This document shows, one piece after another, positions 1-7,168 of a stretch of DNA of 13,513 nucleotides (the first letter of the stretch is position 1; each line of letters starts with the position of its first letter). The stretch is taken from NCBI GenBank assembly GCA_049316905.1, contig JBMOJH010000093.1, forward strand, positions 1-13,513, written 5' to 3'. The position numbers were made by a program, and so were the translations under genes. This stretch comes from CAIPVR01 sp049316905 (GTDB lineage: Bacteria > Actinomycetota > Acidimicrobiia > Acidimicrobiales > Microtrichaceae). The notes beneath the pieces are model-generated. The model made no database searches. It had not been told where the DNA came from and saw only the letters and a program-made list of their open reading frames with translations.

Positions 1-175
1 TCTGCCGGTCCTCGCCGCCCGCCGGGTGGTGGACACCGACTCCTTGCGGGACCTGCACGCGCGGATGGACGCCCGCACCCGTGCCGCCCGCCGGACCACG
101 ATGGCGGCACTGGTGACGGGCGGGGCGGCGGCCGCGGCGGTCGCCGTGGCCACGACGGGAGGACTCGGAGCATGA
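1..175 (+). CDS. C-terminal end of an unknown protein with a hydrophobic tail (5' end outside window)
   Basis: An open frame enters from the left edge (first full codon at 2) and stops at TGA 173-175, giving 57 residues. The visible part has a charged, Arg-rich helix-like stretch (RDLHARMDARTRAARR) followed by an Ala/Val-rich segment that could be one membrane helix or a hydrophobic tail, and ends TTGGLGA. Third codon positions are almost all G or C, as in the neighbouring genes. The stop overlaps the next start as ATGA at 172-175, so the two genes are probably translated together. The family cannot be named from so little. A membrane or secretion-associated protein would fit the tail, but that is inference. 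Confidence 0.6.
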   Translation, partial: LPVLAARRVVDTDSLRDLHARMDARTRAARRTTMAALVTGGAAAAAVAVATTGGLGA

Positions 176-669
176 GCGCACGGGCACGGGTGCTGGCCGC
201 CCACGGCCTCGAGGTCACGGTGCCGCCGGGCTGGGACGGATCGATCCGCCTGGCCGCGGGTGACCACCCCGACACGGAGGCGGAGGACGTCTCCGCACTC
301 GGCACGGCGAACCCGGTCCTACAGGTGGCGAGCTTCGCCCTGCCCCGGGTGCGGGGCGACTTCGGCGGCGGCGCGGTGGAGGGCATGCGCCCGCTCGACA
401 TCTTCGTGGCGCTCGTGGAGTTCGACCCCGCCGCGGCCGACGCCCCGCTGTTCGACCGCCGGGGCCTGCGCCGTCCGCTGAAGGAGGCCGACTTCAGCCG
501 GGCGACGATGCACCGGCCGATCCCCGGCCACAGCGGTCACCAGCAGTTCTTCCACACCCAGGGCCGCGCGTTCTCGTTGTACGTGGCGCTCGGCAGCCAT
601 CGCCTGCGTCGCTCGCAGCTGCCGCGGGTGAACGCGGTGGTGGGCTCGCTCTCGGTCGGCCGCCGCTGA
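172..669 (+). CDS. Conserved hypothetical protein, 165 residues
   Basis: The ATG at 172 overlaps the upstream stop (ATGA), which fixes the start and suggests co-translation with the upstream gene. The 165-residue protein has no signal peptide or membrane helix. It starts with a segment reading VTVPPGWDGSIRL, has a central stretch ending in GAVEGMRPLDIFVALVEF, and a C-terminal stretch HQQFFHTQGRAFSLYVALGS. That pattern resembles small actinobacterial proteins of unknown function found next to membrane or envelope genes, but I know no assigned reaction. Alternating hydrophobic residues suggest a compact beta-rich domain. The function is unknown. A 58-nt gap separates it from the ABC operon, so it need not belong to that operon. 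Confidence 0.75.
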   Translation: MSARARVLAAHGLEVTVPPGWDGSIRLAAGDHPDTEAEDVSALGTANPVLQVASFALPRVRGDFGGGAVEGMRPLDIFVALVEFDPAAADAPLFDRRGLRRPLKEADFSRATMHRPIPGHSGHQQFFHTQGRAFSLYVALGSHRLRRSQLPRVNAVVGSLSVGRR

Positions 670-727
670 ACTGCCACGGCCCGGGCACCTCGGGAACAAT
701 CCGCGGCCCGCGACACTTGTTGGGGAC

Positions 728-1846
728 GTGTTCCTCGCGATCAGGGAGATGCGGCGCGCCATGGCGCGCTTCGGGCTGCTCATGGCGTCCGTGGGCCTGC
801 TCGTGTTCCTCATCCTGTTCCAGCAGACGCTGCAGAACGGGCTGATCACCTCGTTCGTGGGGGCCATCGAGAACCAGTCCGCCCCGGTGCTCGTGTACTC
901 CGTCGACGGTCGACGCAACCTGCAGGGCAGCGTGATCACCCCGCCGCTCGAGCAGGCGATCCGCAGCGCCGAGGGCGTGGGTCGGGCCGGGCGCATTGGC
1001 CAGGGCACGTTCAGCGTGGACACCTCCGACGGCCTGACCAGCGCCGCCATCATCGGCTACGAGCAGGAGGGCCTCGGCTCCCCGAGCACCCTGACCGAAG
1101 GCCGCCTACCCACCGCCGACAACGAGGCCGTCTCGCTCGACACCTCCACGAACGGCTTCGCCATCGGCGACAAGGTGGTGGTGGAGCCCGGTGGGCTGGA
1201 GATCACGATCGTGGGGCGGGCGTCGAAGATCGGCTACCAGGCCTCGCCCACGCTCTTCACCACCTACGCCACCTACGAGGCCGCGGTGAAGGCCGCCAAC
1301 CCCGACGCCACCGGTGCCCTGCCCGCGGTGATCGCGGTCGAGCCGGCGGCGGGCACCACCGACGCGCAGCTCGTGACGAACGTGAACGACTCGTCGCCCG
1401 ACGCGGACGCGCTGACCCGGGCCGATGCCGCGGCCAAGACCCCGGGCGTGGCACAGATCCAGCAGTCGTTCCAGATCATCTTCCTGCTCTACGGCCTCGT
1501 CATCCCCCTGGTGACGGGCCTCTTCTTCCTCATCATCACGTTGCAGAAGGCGAACGCCCTCACGCTCCTGCGCGCCATCGGCGCGCCCGGATCCGCACTC
1601 GTGCGGTCGTTGCTCGTGCAGGTCACGATCGTGCTGGTCGTGGGGATCGGCATCGGCATCGCCCTCTACACGCCGCTCGCATCCCAACGCCTGGGTGACA
1701 TCCCCCTGAGCTTCCAGACCGGCGCGGTCGTGTTCTGGTCGGTGCTGCTGCTGGTGCTCGGCATCCTCAGCTCGCTGTTCTCCGCGCGCCGCGTGCTGCG
1801 CATCGACCCGATCGAGGCCACCACCGGCGGAGGGGTGGAGTTGTGA
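728..1846 (+). CDS. ABC transporter permease, FtsX/MacB-type (first of a pair)
   Basis: This 372-residue inner-membrane subunit has the FtsX-like layout: one N-terminal helix (about 15-33), an external domain of about 210 residues, and three C-terminal helices (about 249-272, 296-316, 331-351). A coupling-helix sequence ALTLLRAIGAPGSAL lies at about 277-291, and the C-terminus reads RRVLRIDPIEAT, typical of the family. The GTG at 728 is preferred because the product then begins MFLAIREMRRA, the usual start for this family; ATG 749 is possible but would remove it. It overlaps the next permease by 4 nt and belongs to an operon with it and an ATPase. Such complexes usually drive envelope processes, lipid or lipoprotein movement, or export of peptides and drugs. 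The substrate cannot be read here. Confidence 0.88.
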   Translation: MFLAIREMRRAMARFGLLMASVGLLVFLILFQQTLQNGLITSFVGAIENQSAPVLVYSVDGRRNLQGSVITPPLEQAIRSAEGVGRAGRIGQGTFSVDTSDGLTSAAIIGYEQEGLGSPSTLTEGRLPTADNEAVSLDTSTNGFAIGDKVVVEPGGLEITIVGRASKIGYQASPTLFTTYATYEAAVKAANPDATGALPAVIAVEPAAGTTDAQLVTNVNDSSPDADALTRADAAAKTPGVAQIQQSFQIIFLLYGLVIPLVTGLFFLIITLQKANALTLLRAIGAPGSALVRSLLVQVTIVLVVGIGIGIALYTPLASQRLGDIPLSFQTGAVVFWSVLLLVLGILSSLFSARRVLRIDPIEATTGGGVEL

Positions 1847-2961
1847 ACGTCGCCGTCACCGAGCTGCGGCGCCGGCCCGGCCGGTTCGTCACCGCCACCA
1901 TCATCCTCACCCTCCTCGCCACGCTGCTGCTGCTCCTCGGCGGGCTGCTCGACGGCCTCCTCAACGGCGCCACCAGCGCCGTGGCCGGCCAGCGGGGTGA
2001 TGTGATCGTGTACTCGTCCACCGCCGAGCAGTCGTTCCTGCGCAGCCGCATCACCCCGGAGCAGCGGGCTCAGGTCGAGGCGGTCGACGGGGTGAAGGCC
2101 GTCGGCGGGCTCGGCGTGGTGCAGCTCGGTGCGCGGGTCCCGGGCAACGCGGACCGCGACCTCGCGGACGTGGCGCTGTTCGGCTATGAGATCGCACCCG
2201 TCGGCGTGCCCGCGGATCCGCCCGCCACCGGCACCGCCTACGCGGACCGCACCCTCGAGGCCGAGGGCATCAAGGAGGGCATGACCGTGGAGGTCGGGCC
2301 CGCCCGCACGCCGGTCGAGATCGTCGGCTGGGTCGACGGTCTCGTCTACTCGGGCCAGGGCACGCTCTGGGCCTCGGCCGACACGTGGCGGGCGACCGTG
2401 AACGCCAACCGGCCCGATGCCGGGGTGGGCGACGGCGTCGTCCAGGCCCTCGTGGTCCAGGCCGACCCGGGCGTGAGCCCCGCCCGGCTCACCGCCGCGA
2501 TCGACGAGGCGACCGACGGGAGCACCGACTCGCTGACCCGCTCGGATGCCGTCGAGGCGATCCCGGGGGTCAAGGAGCAGCGCGGCACGTTCAACCAGAT
2601 CATCGGCGTCACCCTCGTCATCGCCGTGGTGGTCGTGGCCCTGTTCTTCGCCCTCCTGACCGTGGAGCGCACCGGCCTCTACGGGGTGCTGAAGGCGATC
2701 GGCGCCACCTCCGGCCGGTTGTTCGTGGGCGTGGTGCTGCAGGCGGTCGTGGTGACCGCGATCGCCGCGGCCATCGGCTCGGCGCTCGCGGTGGTGCTCG
2801 ACGTGGTGATCCCGCCAGGGTCCATCCCGTACACGCTGCTGCCCGGCCGAGTGGTCAGCAGCGTCGTGTTCCTCCTGGTCGCCGCCGTCGTCGGCTGTGC
2901 CTTCTCACTCCGCCGGGTCCTCCGCATCGACCCCGCCTCTGCCATCGGGAGCGCCTCATGA
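1843..2961 (+). CDS. ABC transporter permease, FtsX/MacB-type (second of a pair)
   Basis: This second 372-residue FtsX-like permease has one N-terminal helix (about 16-38), a large external domain, three C-terminal helices (about 253-273, 297-318, 336-356) and the ending RRVLRIDPASA. It is a paralogue of the upstream gene: both carry LTR(A/S)DA followed by (T/I)PGV just before the second helix, a KAxGA/RAIGA coupling helix and the same RRVLRIDP tail. The GTG start at 1843 overlaps the upstream stop (GTGA), and its stop overlaps the ATPase start (ATGA at 2958-2961). Equal length and coupling suggest a heterodimeric transporter core made of the two permeases. The substrate is unknown. Confidence 0.88.
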   Translation: MNVAVTELRRRPGRFVTATIILTLLATLLLLLGGLLDGLLNGATSAVAGQRGDVIVYSSTAEQSFLRSRITPEQRAQVEAVDGVKAVGGLGVVQLGARVPGNADRDLADVALFGYEIAPVGVPADPPATGTAYADRTLEAEGIKEGMTVEVGPARTPVEIVGWVDGLVYSGQGTLWASADTWRATVNANRPDAGVGDGVVQALVVQADPGVSPARLTAAIDEATDGSTDSLTRSDAVEAIPGVKEQRGTFNQIIGVTLVIAVVVVALFFALLTVERTGLYGVLKAIGATSGRLFVGVVLQAVVVTAIAAAIGSALAVVLDVVIPPGSIPYTLLPGRVVSSVVFLLVAAVVGCAFSLRRVLRIDPASAIGSAS

Positions 2962-3668
2962 GCACCGACACCGCCGCCGCACCGCCCGCCGGGTCCACCC
3001 CGGCGCTCCGCATGGAGGCCGTACGCAAGGTCTACGTGATGGGTGACGACGAGGTCGTGGCGCTCGACCATGCCTCCCTCACGGTCGGATCCGACGAGAT
3101 CGTGGCCCTGCTGGGGCCGTCGGGGTCCGGCAAGACCACGCTGTGCTCGATCGCCGGGGGCCTGCTGACCGCGAGCGAGGGGCAGGTGGTGGTCGGTGGC
3201 CGGGACATCACCCACTTCCACCAGAAGCAGCTGGCGAAGTTCCGCCAGGAGACGGTGGGCTTCGTGTTCCAGGCCGTGAACCTCGTGCCGTTCCTGACCG
3301 CCCGCGAGAACCTGCTGGTGGTCGACGAGTTCGGCCGGCGGACGGGCAAGGTGGCCCGGGCCCGGGCCGACCAGCTGCTCGAGGAGCTCGGTCTCGCGGA
3401 CCGGGGCAAGAACCTGCCCGGCCAGTTGTCCGGTGGTCAGCGCCAGCGGGTGGCGATCGGCCGGGCCCTCATGAACGAGCCCGACCTGGTGCTCTTCGAC
3501 GAGCCGACCTCGGCGCTCGACACCAAGATCGGCGAGCAGGTGATGGAGTTGATCCGCAACGAGATGAAGTCGCGGGGCACCGCGGCCATCGTGGTGACCC
3601 ACGACGAGCGGATCGTGCACTTCGCCGACCGCACCGTGCACATCGTCGACGGCCACCTCGACGCCTGA
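2958..3668 (+). CDS. ABC transporter ATP-binding protein (MacB/LolD-like)
   Basis: This 236-residue cytoplasmic ATPase powers the two permeases upstream. All nucleotide-binding motifs are present: Walker A GPSGSGKT at 53-60, Q-loop Gln105 in VFQAVNLVPF, signature LSGGQRQR at 157-164, Walker B LVLFDE at 177-182, D-loop SALD at 185-188 and switch His215 in VVTHD. The VFQ-(x)4-VPFLTA-x-EN run is typical of the MacB/LolD/DevA group that works with FtsX-like permeases. The ATG at 2958 is chosen because it overlaps the upstream stop; the frame stays open further upstream, but that part lies on top of the permease gene. It is the last gene of the operon. Confidence 0.93.
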   Translation: MSTDTAAAPPAGSTPALRMEAVRKVYVMGDDEVVALDHASLTVGSDEIVALLGPSGSGKTTLCSIAGGLLTASEGQVVVGGRDITHFHQKQLAKFRQETVGFVFQAVNLVPFLTARENLLVVDEFGRRTGKVARARADQLLEELGLADRGKNLPGQLSGGQRQRVAIGRALMNEPDLVLFDEPTSALDTKIGEQVMELIRNEMKSRGTAAIVVTHDERIVHFADRTVHIVDGHLDA

Positions 3669-3693
3669 CCCCCGCCCCCGGGGAATAGGGGTC
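3667..3693 (+). terminator. G+C-rich hairpin at the end of the ABC operon
   Basis: GACCCC (3667-3672) pairs with GGGGTC (3688-3693). The 15-nt loop itself contains CCCC/GGGG (3676-3683), giving alternative pairings. It starts inside the stop codon of the ATPase gene. There is no T-run after it, so intrinsic termination is uncertain; such U-less hairpins are common at actinobacterial gene ends. Confidence 0.4.
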
Positions 3694-3769
3694 CTCGGTG
3701 TGCTCAGAGGCGAGTCAACCTCCGCAGATCTCCGGCGGTGGCCGCGTGCGTGGGAGAACCCGCAGTCGC

Positions 3770-3800
3770 TACGGTCGGCGCACACGCTCGACCCGGGGGA
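3770..3800 (+). promoter_or_regulatory. Probable -10 element and ribosome binding site of the acyl-CoA dehydrogenase gene
   Basis: TACGGT (3770-3775) fits the actinobacterial TANNNT -10 pattern. GGGGGA (3795-3800) lies 4 nt before ATG 3805 and is a strong Shine-Dalgarno match, which selects this start over the upstream in-frame GTG at 3700. No convincing -35 is seen. The element implies a leader of about 23 nt. Confidence 0.4.
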
Positions 3801-3804
3801 CGAC

Positions 3805-5061
3805 ATGAGCGACGACCTGCGCAGTGAGATCGACGGCTGGCTCGCGGCCAACTGGGATCCGGACCTGACGGTGGCCGAGTGGTGGGAGCGCCTGGCCGAC
3901 GGCCGCTGGGCCGTGCCCACCTGGCCGGAGAGCGACTGGGGTCGCGGCCTGGGTCGCGGCGATGCCGGGATCGTGATGGACGCGATCAACGCGGCCGGTG
4001 CGCTCGGGCCGCCCGGGGGCCTCGGCGTGATGCTGGCCGGCCCCACGATCGTCGCCCACGGCGACGACGAGCAGAAGGCCCGGTTCCTGCGGCCGATCGT
4101 CACCGGCCAGGAGGCCTGGTGCCAGCTGTTCTCCGAGCCGGGCGCGGGCTCCGACCTCGCCGGCCTCCAGTGCAAGGCCGAGCGCGACGGTGACGAGTGG
4201 ATCGTCAACGGCCAGAAGGTGTGGACCTCGGGTGGCCAGTGGGCCGACAAGGGCATGCTCCTGGCCCGCACCGATCCCGACGTGCCCAAGCACCGCGGCA
4301 TCTCGTGGCTCGGCATCGACATGCACCAGCCCGGCATGGACGTGCGCCCGCTGCGTGAGATGACCGGTCGGGCGCTGTTCAACGAGGTGTTCCTCACCGA
4401 CTGCCGCGTGGATGACGCGGACCTCGTGGGCGGGCTCAACAACGGCTGGGCCGTGGGCAACACGACCCTCATGGTCGAGCGGGCCAGCCTCGGCGCCGGT
4501 TCCCACGGCACGAACTCGCTGGCCGCGGCCGGCACCGTGGCGGGCCATCTCGAGAAGCGGGCCGGTGACTTCGTGAAGGGCGCGTCGTCGGGCACGGCGG
4601 GCGTGATCGGCGGTGGCGCCGGGAAGCTCGTCATGAAGATGGCGCGGGAGCAGGCGCCGGTGGCCGACGCCGTGCTGCGCCAGCAGCTGGTGCGGCTCCA
4701 CGAGCTGCAGGAGATCGCCCGGTTCGCGAACCTGCGGGCCAAGGCGGCCCGGGCCGCAGGGGTGAAGCTCACCGGGGCCGAGCCGAACATCGCGAAGCTG
4801 TCGATGACCCGCATCACCCGGCTCGCCGCCGAGTGTTCGCTCGCGCTGCAGGGCCCGGCGGGGACGCTGTGGCAGGACCCGAACTGCCACCCGTTGGCGG
4901 CGGAGCTGTTCCTGTTCGCGCCGGCGGTGTCGATCTACGGCGGCACCGACGAGGTGCAGAAGAACATCATCGGCGAACGTGTGCTGGGCCTCCCGGCCGA
5001 GCCGCGCTCGGACAAGGACGTCCCCTTCCGCGAGCTGCGGGTGGGCACGCAGCGCGGCTGA
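3805..5061 (+). CDS. Acyl-CoA dehydrogenase (FadE-like)
   Basis: This 418-residue FAD flavoprotein should oxidise an acyl-CoA thioester to the 2,3-enoyl-CoA and pass electrons to electron-transfer flavoprotein. The flavin/substrate motif WCQLFSEPGAGSDLAGL is at 105-121, followed by WIVNGQKVWTSG (132-143). The C-terminal family signature IYGGTDEVQ is at 377-385, with KNIIGERVLGLP after it. The position that carries the catalytic Glu in medium-chain enzymes (YEGT) is Gly here. Glu225 in LMVERASLG sits where isovaleryl-CoA dehydrogenase and several actinobacterial FadE proteins carry their base, so I infer Glu225 is the base. The length is normal for the family. It has its own promoter-like element and RBS. 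The substrate (fatty, branched-chain or steroid acyl-CoA) cannot be decided. Confidence 0.9.
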   Translation: MSDDLRSEIDGWLAANWDPDLTVAEWWERLADGRWAVPTWPESDWGRGLGRGDAGIVMDAINAAGALGPPGGLGVMLAGPTIVAHGDDEQKARFLRPIVTGQEAWCQLFSEPGAGSDLAGLQCKAERDGDEWIVNGQKVWTSGGQWADKGMLLARTDPDVPKHRGISWLGIDMHQPGMDVRPLREMTGRALFNEVFLTDCRVDDADLVGGLNNGWAVGNTTLMVERASLGAGSHGTNSLAAAGTVAGHLEKRAGDFVKGASSGTAGVIGGGAGKLVMKMAREQAPVADAVLRQQLVRLHELQEIARFANLRAKAARAAGVKLTGAEPNIAKLSMTRITRLAAECSLALQGPAGTLWQDPNCHPLAAELFLFAPAVSIYGGTDEVQKNIIGERVLGLPAEPRSDKDVPFRELRVGTQRG

Positions 5062-5094
5062 CGTGACCGCCGCGCCCGCACCGGGCCGCCGTCG

Positions 5095-7158
5095 GTGACG
5101 GAGCCGGGCGAGCTCGGCGGAGCGGTGCCCGTCACCGACGTCCTGGTGGTCACGAAGTGCCACCTCGACGTGGGGTTCACCGACCTCGCCGCCGCGGTGC
5201 GCGGCCGGTGGCTCGCTGAGTTCCTGCCGAGGGCGATGGCCACGGCCGCCGAGCTGCGGGCGGCCGGCGGGGCGGAACGGATGGTGTGGACCACCGGGTC
5301 GTGGATCCTCACCGAGGCGCTCGAGACCGCGGATGCCACGGGCCGGGCCGCGCTCGAGAACGCGATCGCCGAGGGCGACCTCGCGTGGCACGCCCTGCCG
5401 TTCACCACGCACACCGAGCTGGCCGACCGGTCGCTGCTGGAGCACGGGCTCTCCCTCTCCGCCCGGCTGGACGAGCGGTTCGGCCGCACCACCCGTGCTG
5501 CGAAGCTCACCGACGTGCCCGGTCACACGCGGGGCCTGGTGTCGCTGCTGGCCGCCGCCGGGGTGGACCTGCTGCACGTCGGCGTGAACCCCGCGGCCCC
5601 CGCGCCCGACGTGCCGGAGCGGTTCCGTTGGCGGGGCGCGGCGGCCGGCGCGCCCGAGGTGATGGTCATGTACCAGCCGGGTGGCTACGGCGCGACCCAG
5701 CTGCTCGAGGACGGCGCCACCGCCGCGATGGTCGAGATGACCGGCGACAACGTGGGCCCGCCGTCGGCCGACGACGTGCGCGCCACCTGGGCCGCGCTCC
5801 GCGAGCGGTTCCCCGGTGCCCGGATCCGGGCCGCGACCCTCGATGACGTGGCCGATGCGCTGCGCCCGGTGCGCCACGAGCTGCCGATGGTCACCGCCGA
5901 GATCGGCGACACCTGGATCCACGGCGTGGCGTCCGATCCGCCGAAGGTGGCCGCGTTCCGCGAGCTCGCCCGGCGCCGCACCGCCTGGATCGCCACCGGG
6001 CGGGCCACGCCGGGCGAGCCCGCCGTCGCCCGCGCGTCCACCGAGCTCCTGCTGATGGCGGAGCACACGTGGGGGCTCGACCAGAAGACCCACTGGCCGG
6101 AGGAGGGGGCCTGGTCCGAGACCGAGCTGGCCGCCCTCCGGAGCCGGCCCGACACCCGCCGGTTCGAGGCCTCGTGGGTGGAGCAGCGCTCGTACCTGGA
6201 CCGGTTCGTCGAACGGCTCGCCGAGGGCGGCCGGCCCGACCTCGCGGACGACGCCCGTGACGGGCTGCGCGCCGCGGCGCCCGGGCCGGTCTCGGTGGAG
6301 GGCCTCACCACCCGCCACGAGCTGATCGGGCTCACGCTCGGGCCGTGGGTGGTGGACGTCGACCGCCACGACGGCGCGCTCATCGGGCTCCGGCGCCGTG
6401 ACGGTGCCCGGCCCGCGGACGAGAGCCTCGCCGGACCCGACCATCCGGTGGGTCGCGTCCGGCACCGCACGCACTCCGCCGCGGACTACGAGCGCTGGTT
6501 CGCCACCTACAACTCGGGGACCCGCCCGGAGGACGAGTGGTGGGCCCGGTGGGACAACACCAAGCCCGGGCTCGAGCGCAGCGGGGCGCGGTCCGCCTGG
6601 TACGTGCCGAGCCTGGTCGGGGTCTGGTCGGGCACGCCCACGCCGGGGCGCCACGTGCTGGTGCTCGAGGCCACCTTCCCCGACCCCACCCGGGAGGCGT
6701 CGGCCGCGCCACCGTGGCTGCTGTTCGAGTGGTCGGTCACCGACGACGACCCCGACCGCCTGTCGCTGCGGTTGCAGTGGGTGGCGAAGCCCGCGGCCCG
6801 CTGGCCCGAGTCCACGTGGCTGCAGTTGCGGCCGCTCGTGGCGGACCCGGCCGGCTGGTCGATGGTGAAGCTCGGCGAGCCCGTGTCACCCCTCGACGTG
6901 GTGGCACGCGGCGGCCGGTCCCTCCACGCCGCGGAGCGCCTGGTCCACCCGGCGGCCGGCGTCGCGGTCGAGTTGTGGGACGCCCCGCTCCTGGCGCCCG
7001 GGGGCGCGCGGCCGCTCGAGTTCACCGACGACCCGCCCGACCTGTCGGCCGGCTGGGACGTCGGGCTCTACTCGAACCTGTGGGGCACCAACTTCCCGAT
7101 GTGGTGCCCGGGCGACGCGTCGTTCCGCCTCGACCTCCGGTGGACACCCTCGCTCTGA
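5095..7158 (+). CDS. Glycoside hydrolase family 38-like protein (DUF5054)
   Basis: This 687-residue protein has a GH38-like N-terminal catalytic domain. The metal-site motif KCHLDVGFTD (21-30) supplies His23 and Asp25. The nucleophile region KLTDVPGHTRGL (137-148) corresponds to the GH38 Asp-x-x-Gly-His pattern, pointing to Asp140. HALPFTTHTEL (99-109) is a further conserved block, and a later AEHTWGLDQKTHW block (from about 321) probably contributes the last zinc ligand. The rest is a beta-rich region like the C-terminal part of alpha-mannosidases. The features match DUF5054, whose substrate is not established to my knowledge; glycan cleavage is an inference. No signal peptide is seen, so it is probably cytoplasmic. 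The start is uncertain: GTG 5095 has no clear RBS, and GTG 5125 is in frame. It begins 33 nt after the acyl-CoA dehydrogenase stop and may be cotranscribed. Confidence 0.82.
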   Translation: MTEPGELGGAVPVTDVLVVTKCHLDVGFTDLAAAVRGRWLAEFLPRAMATAAELRAAGGAERMVWTTGSWILTEALETADATGRAALENAIAEGDLAWHALPFTTHTELADRSLLEHGLSLSARLDERFGRTTRAAKLTDVPGHTRGLVSLLAAAGVDLLHVGVNPAAPAPDVPERFRWRGAAAGAPEVMVMYQPGGYGATQLLEDGATAAMVEMTGDNVGPPSADDVRATWAALRERFPGARIRAATLDDVADALRPVRHELPMVTAEIGDTWIHGVASDPPKVAAFRELARRRTAWIATGRATPGEPAVARASTELLLMAEHTWGLDQKTHWPEEGAWSETELAALRSRPDTRRFEASWVEQRSYLDRFVERLAEGGRPDLADDARDGLRAAAPGPVSVEGLTTRHELIGLTLGPWVVDVDRHDGALIGLRRRDGARPADESLAGPDHPVGRVRHRTHSAADYERWFATYNSGTRPEDEWWARWDNTKPGLERSGARSAWYVPSLVGVWSGTPTPGRHVLVLEATFPDPTREASAAPPWLLFEWSVTDDDPDRLSLRLQWVAKPAARWPESTWLQLRPLVADPAGWSMVKLGEPVSPLDVVARGGRSLHAAERLVHPAAGVAVELWDAPLLAPGGARPLEFTDDPPDLSAGWDVGLYSNLWGTNFPMWCPGDASFRLDLRWTPSL

Positions 7159-7168
7159 GCGCCCCGGG

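Noticed and set aside
2385..2957. N-terminal extension of the ABC ATPase frame
   Set aside because: The frame is open but overlaps the second permease gene and gives an Arg/Gly-rich sequence. The ATG at 2958 overlapping the permease stop gives a normal 236-residue ATPase.
3700..3804. Upstream GTG start for the acyl-CoA dehydrogenase
   Set aside because: ATG 3805 has GGGGGA 4 nt upstream and gives the usual family N-terminus; the extra 35 residues contain the likely promoter.
2679..6654. Very long open frames on the minus strand, also at 8970-10496 and 10902-12239
   Set aside because: They lie opposite well-supported genes, are extremely rich in Arg, Gly, Pro and His, and show no domain. Long antisense frames are expected in DNA with this codon bias.
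7159..7168. Shared terminator between the convergent GH38-like and hydrolase genes
   Set aside because: The gap is only 10 nt and I see no convincing stem around it.
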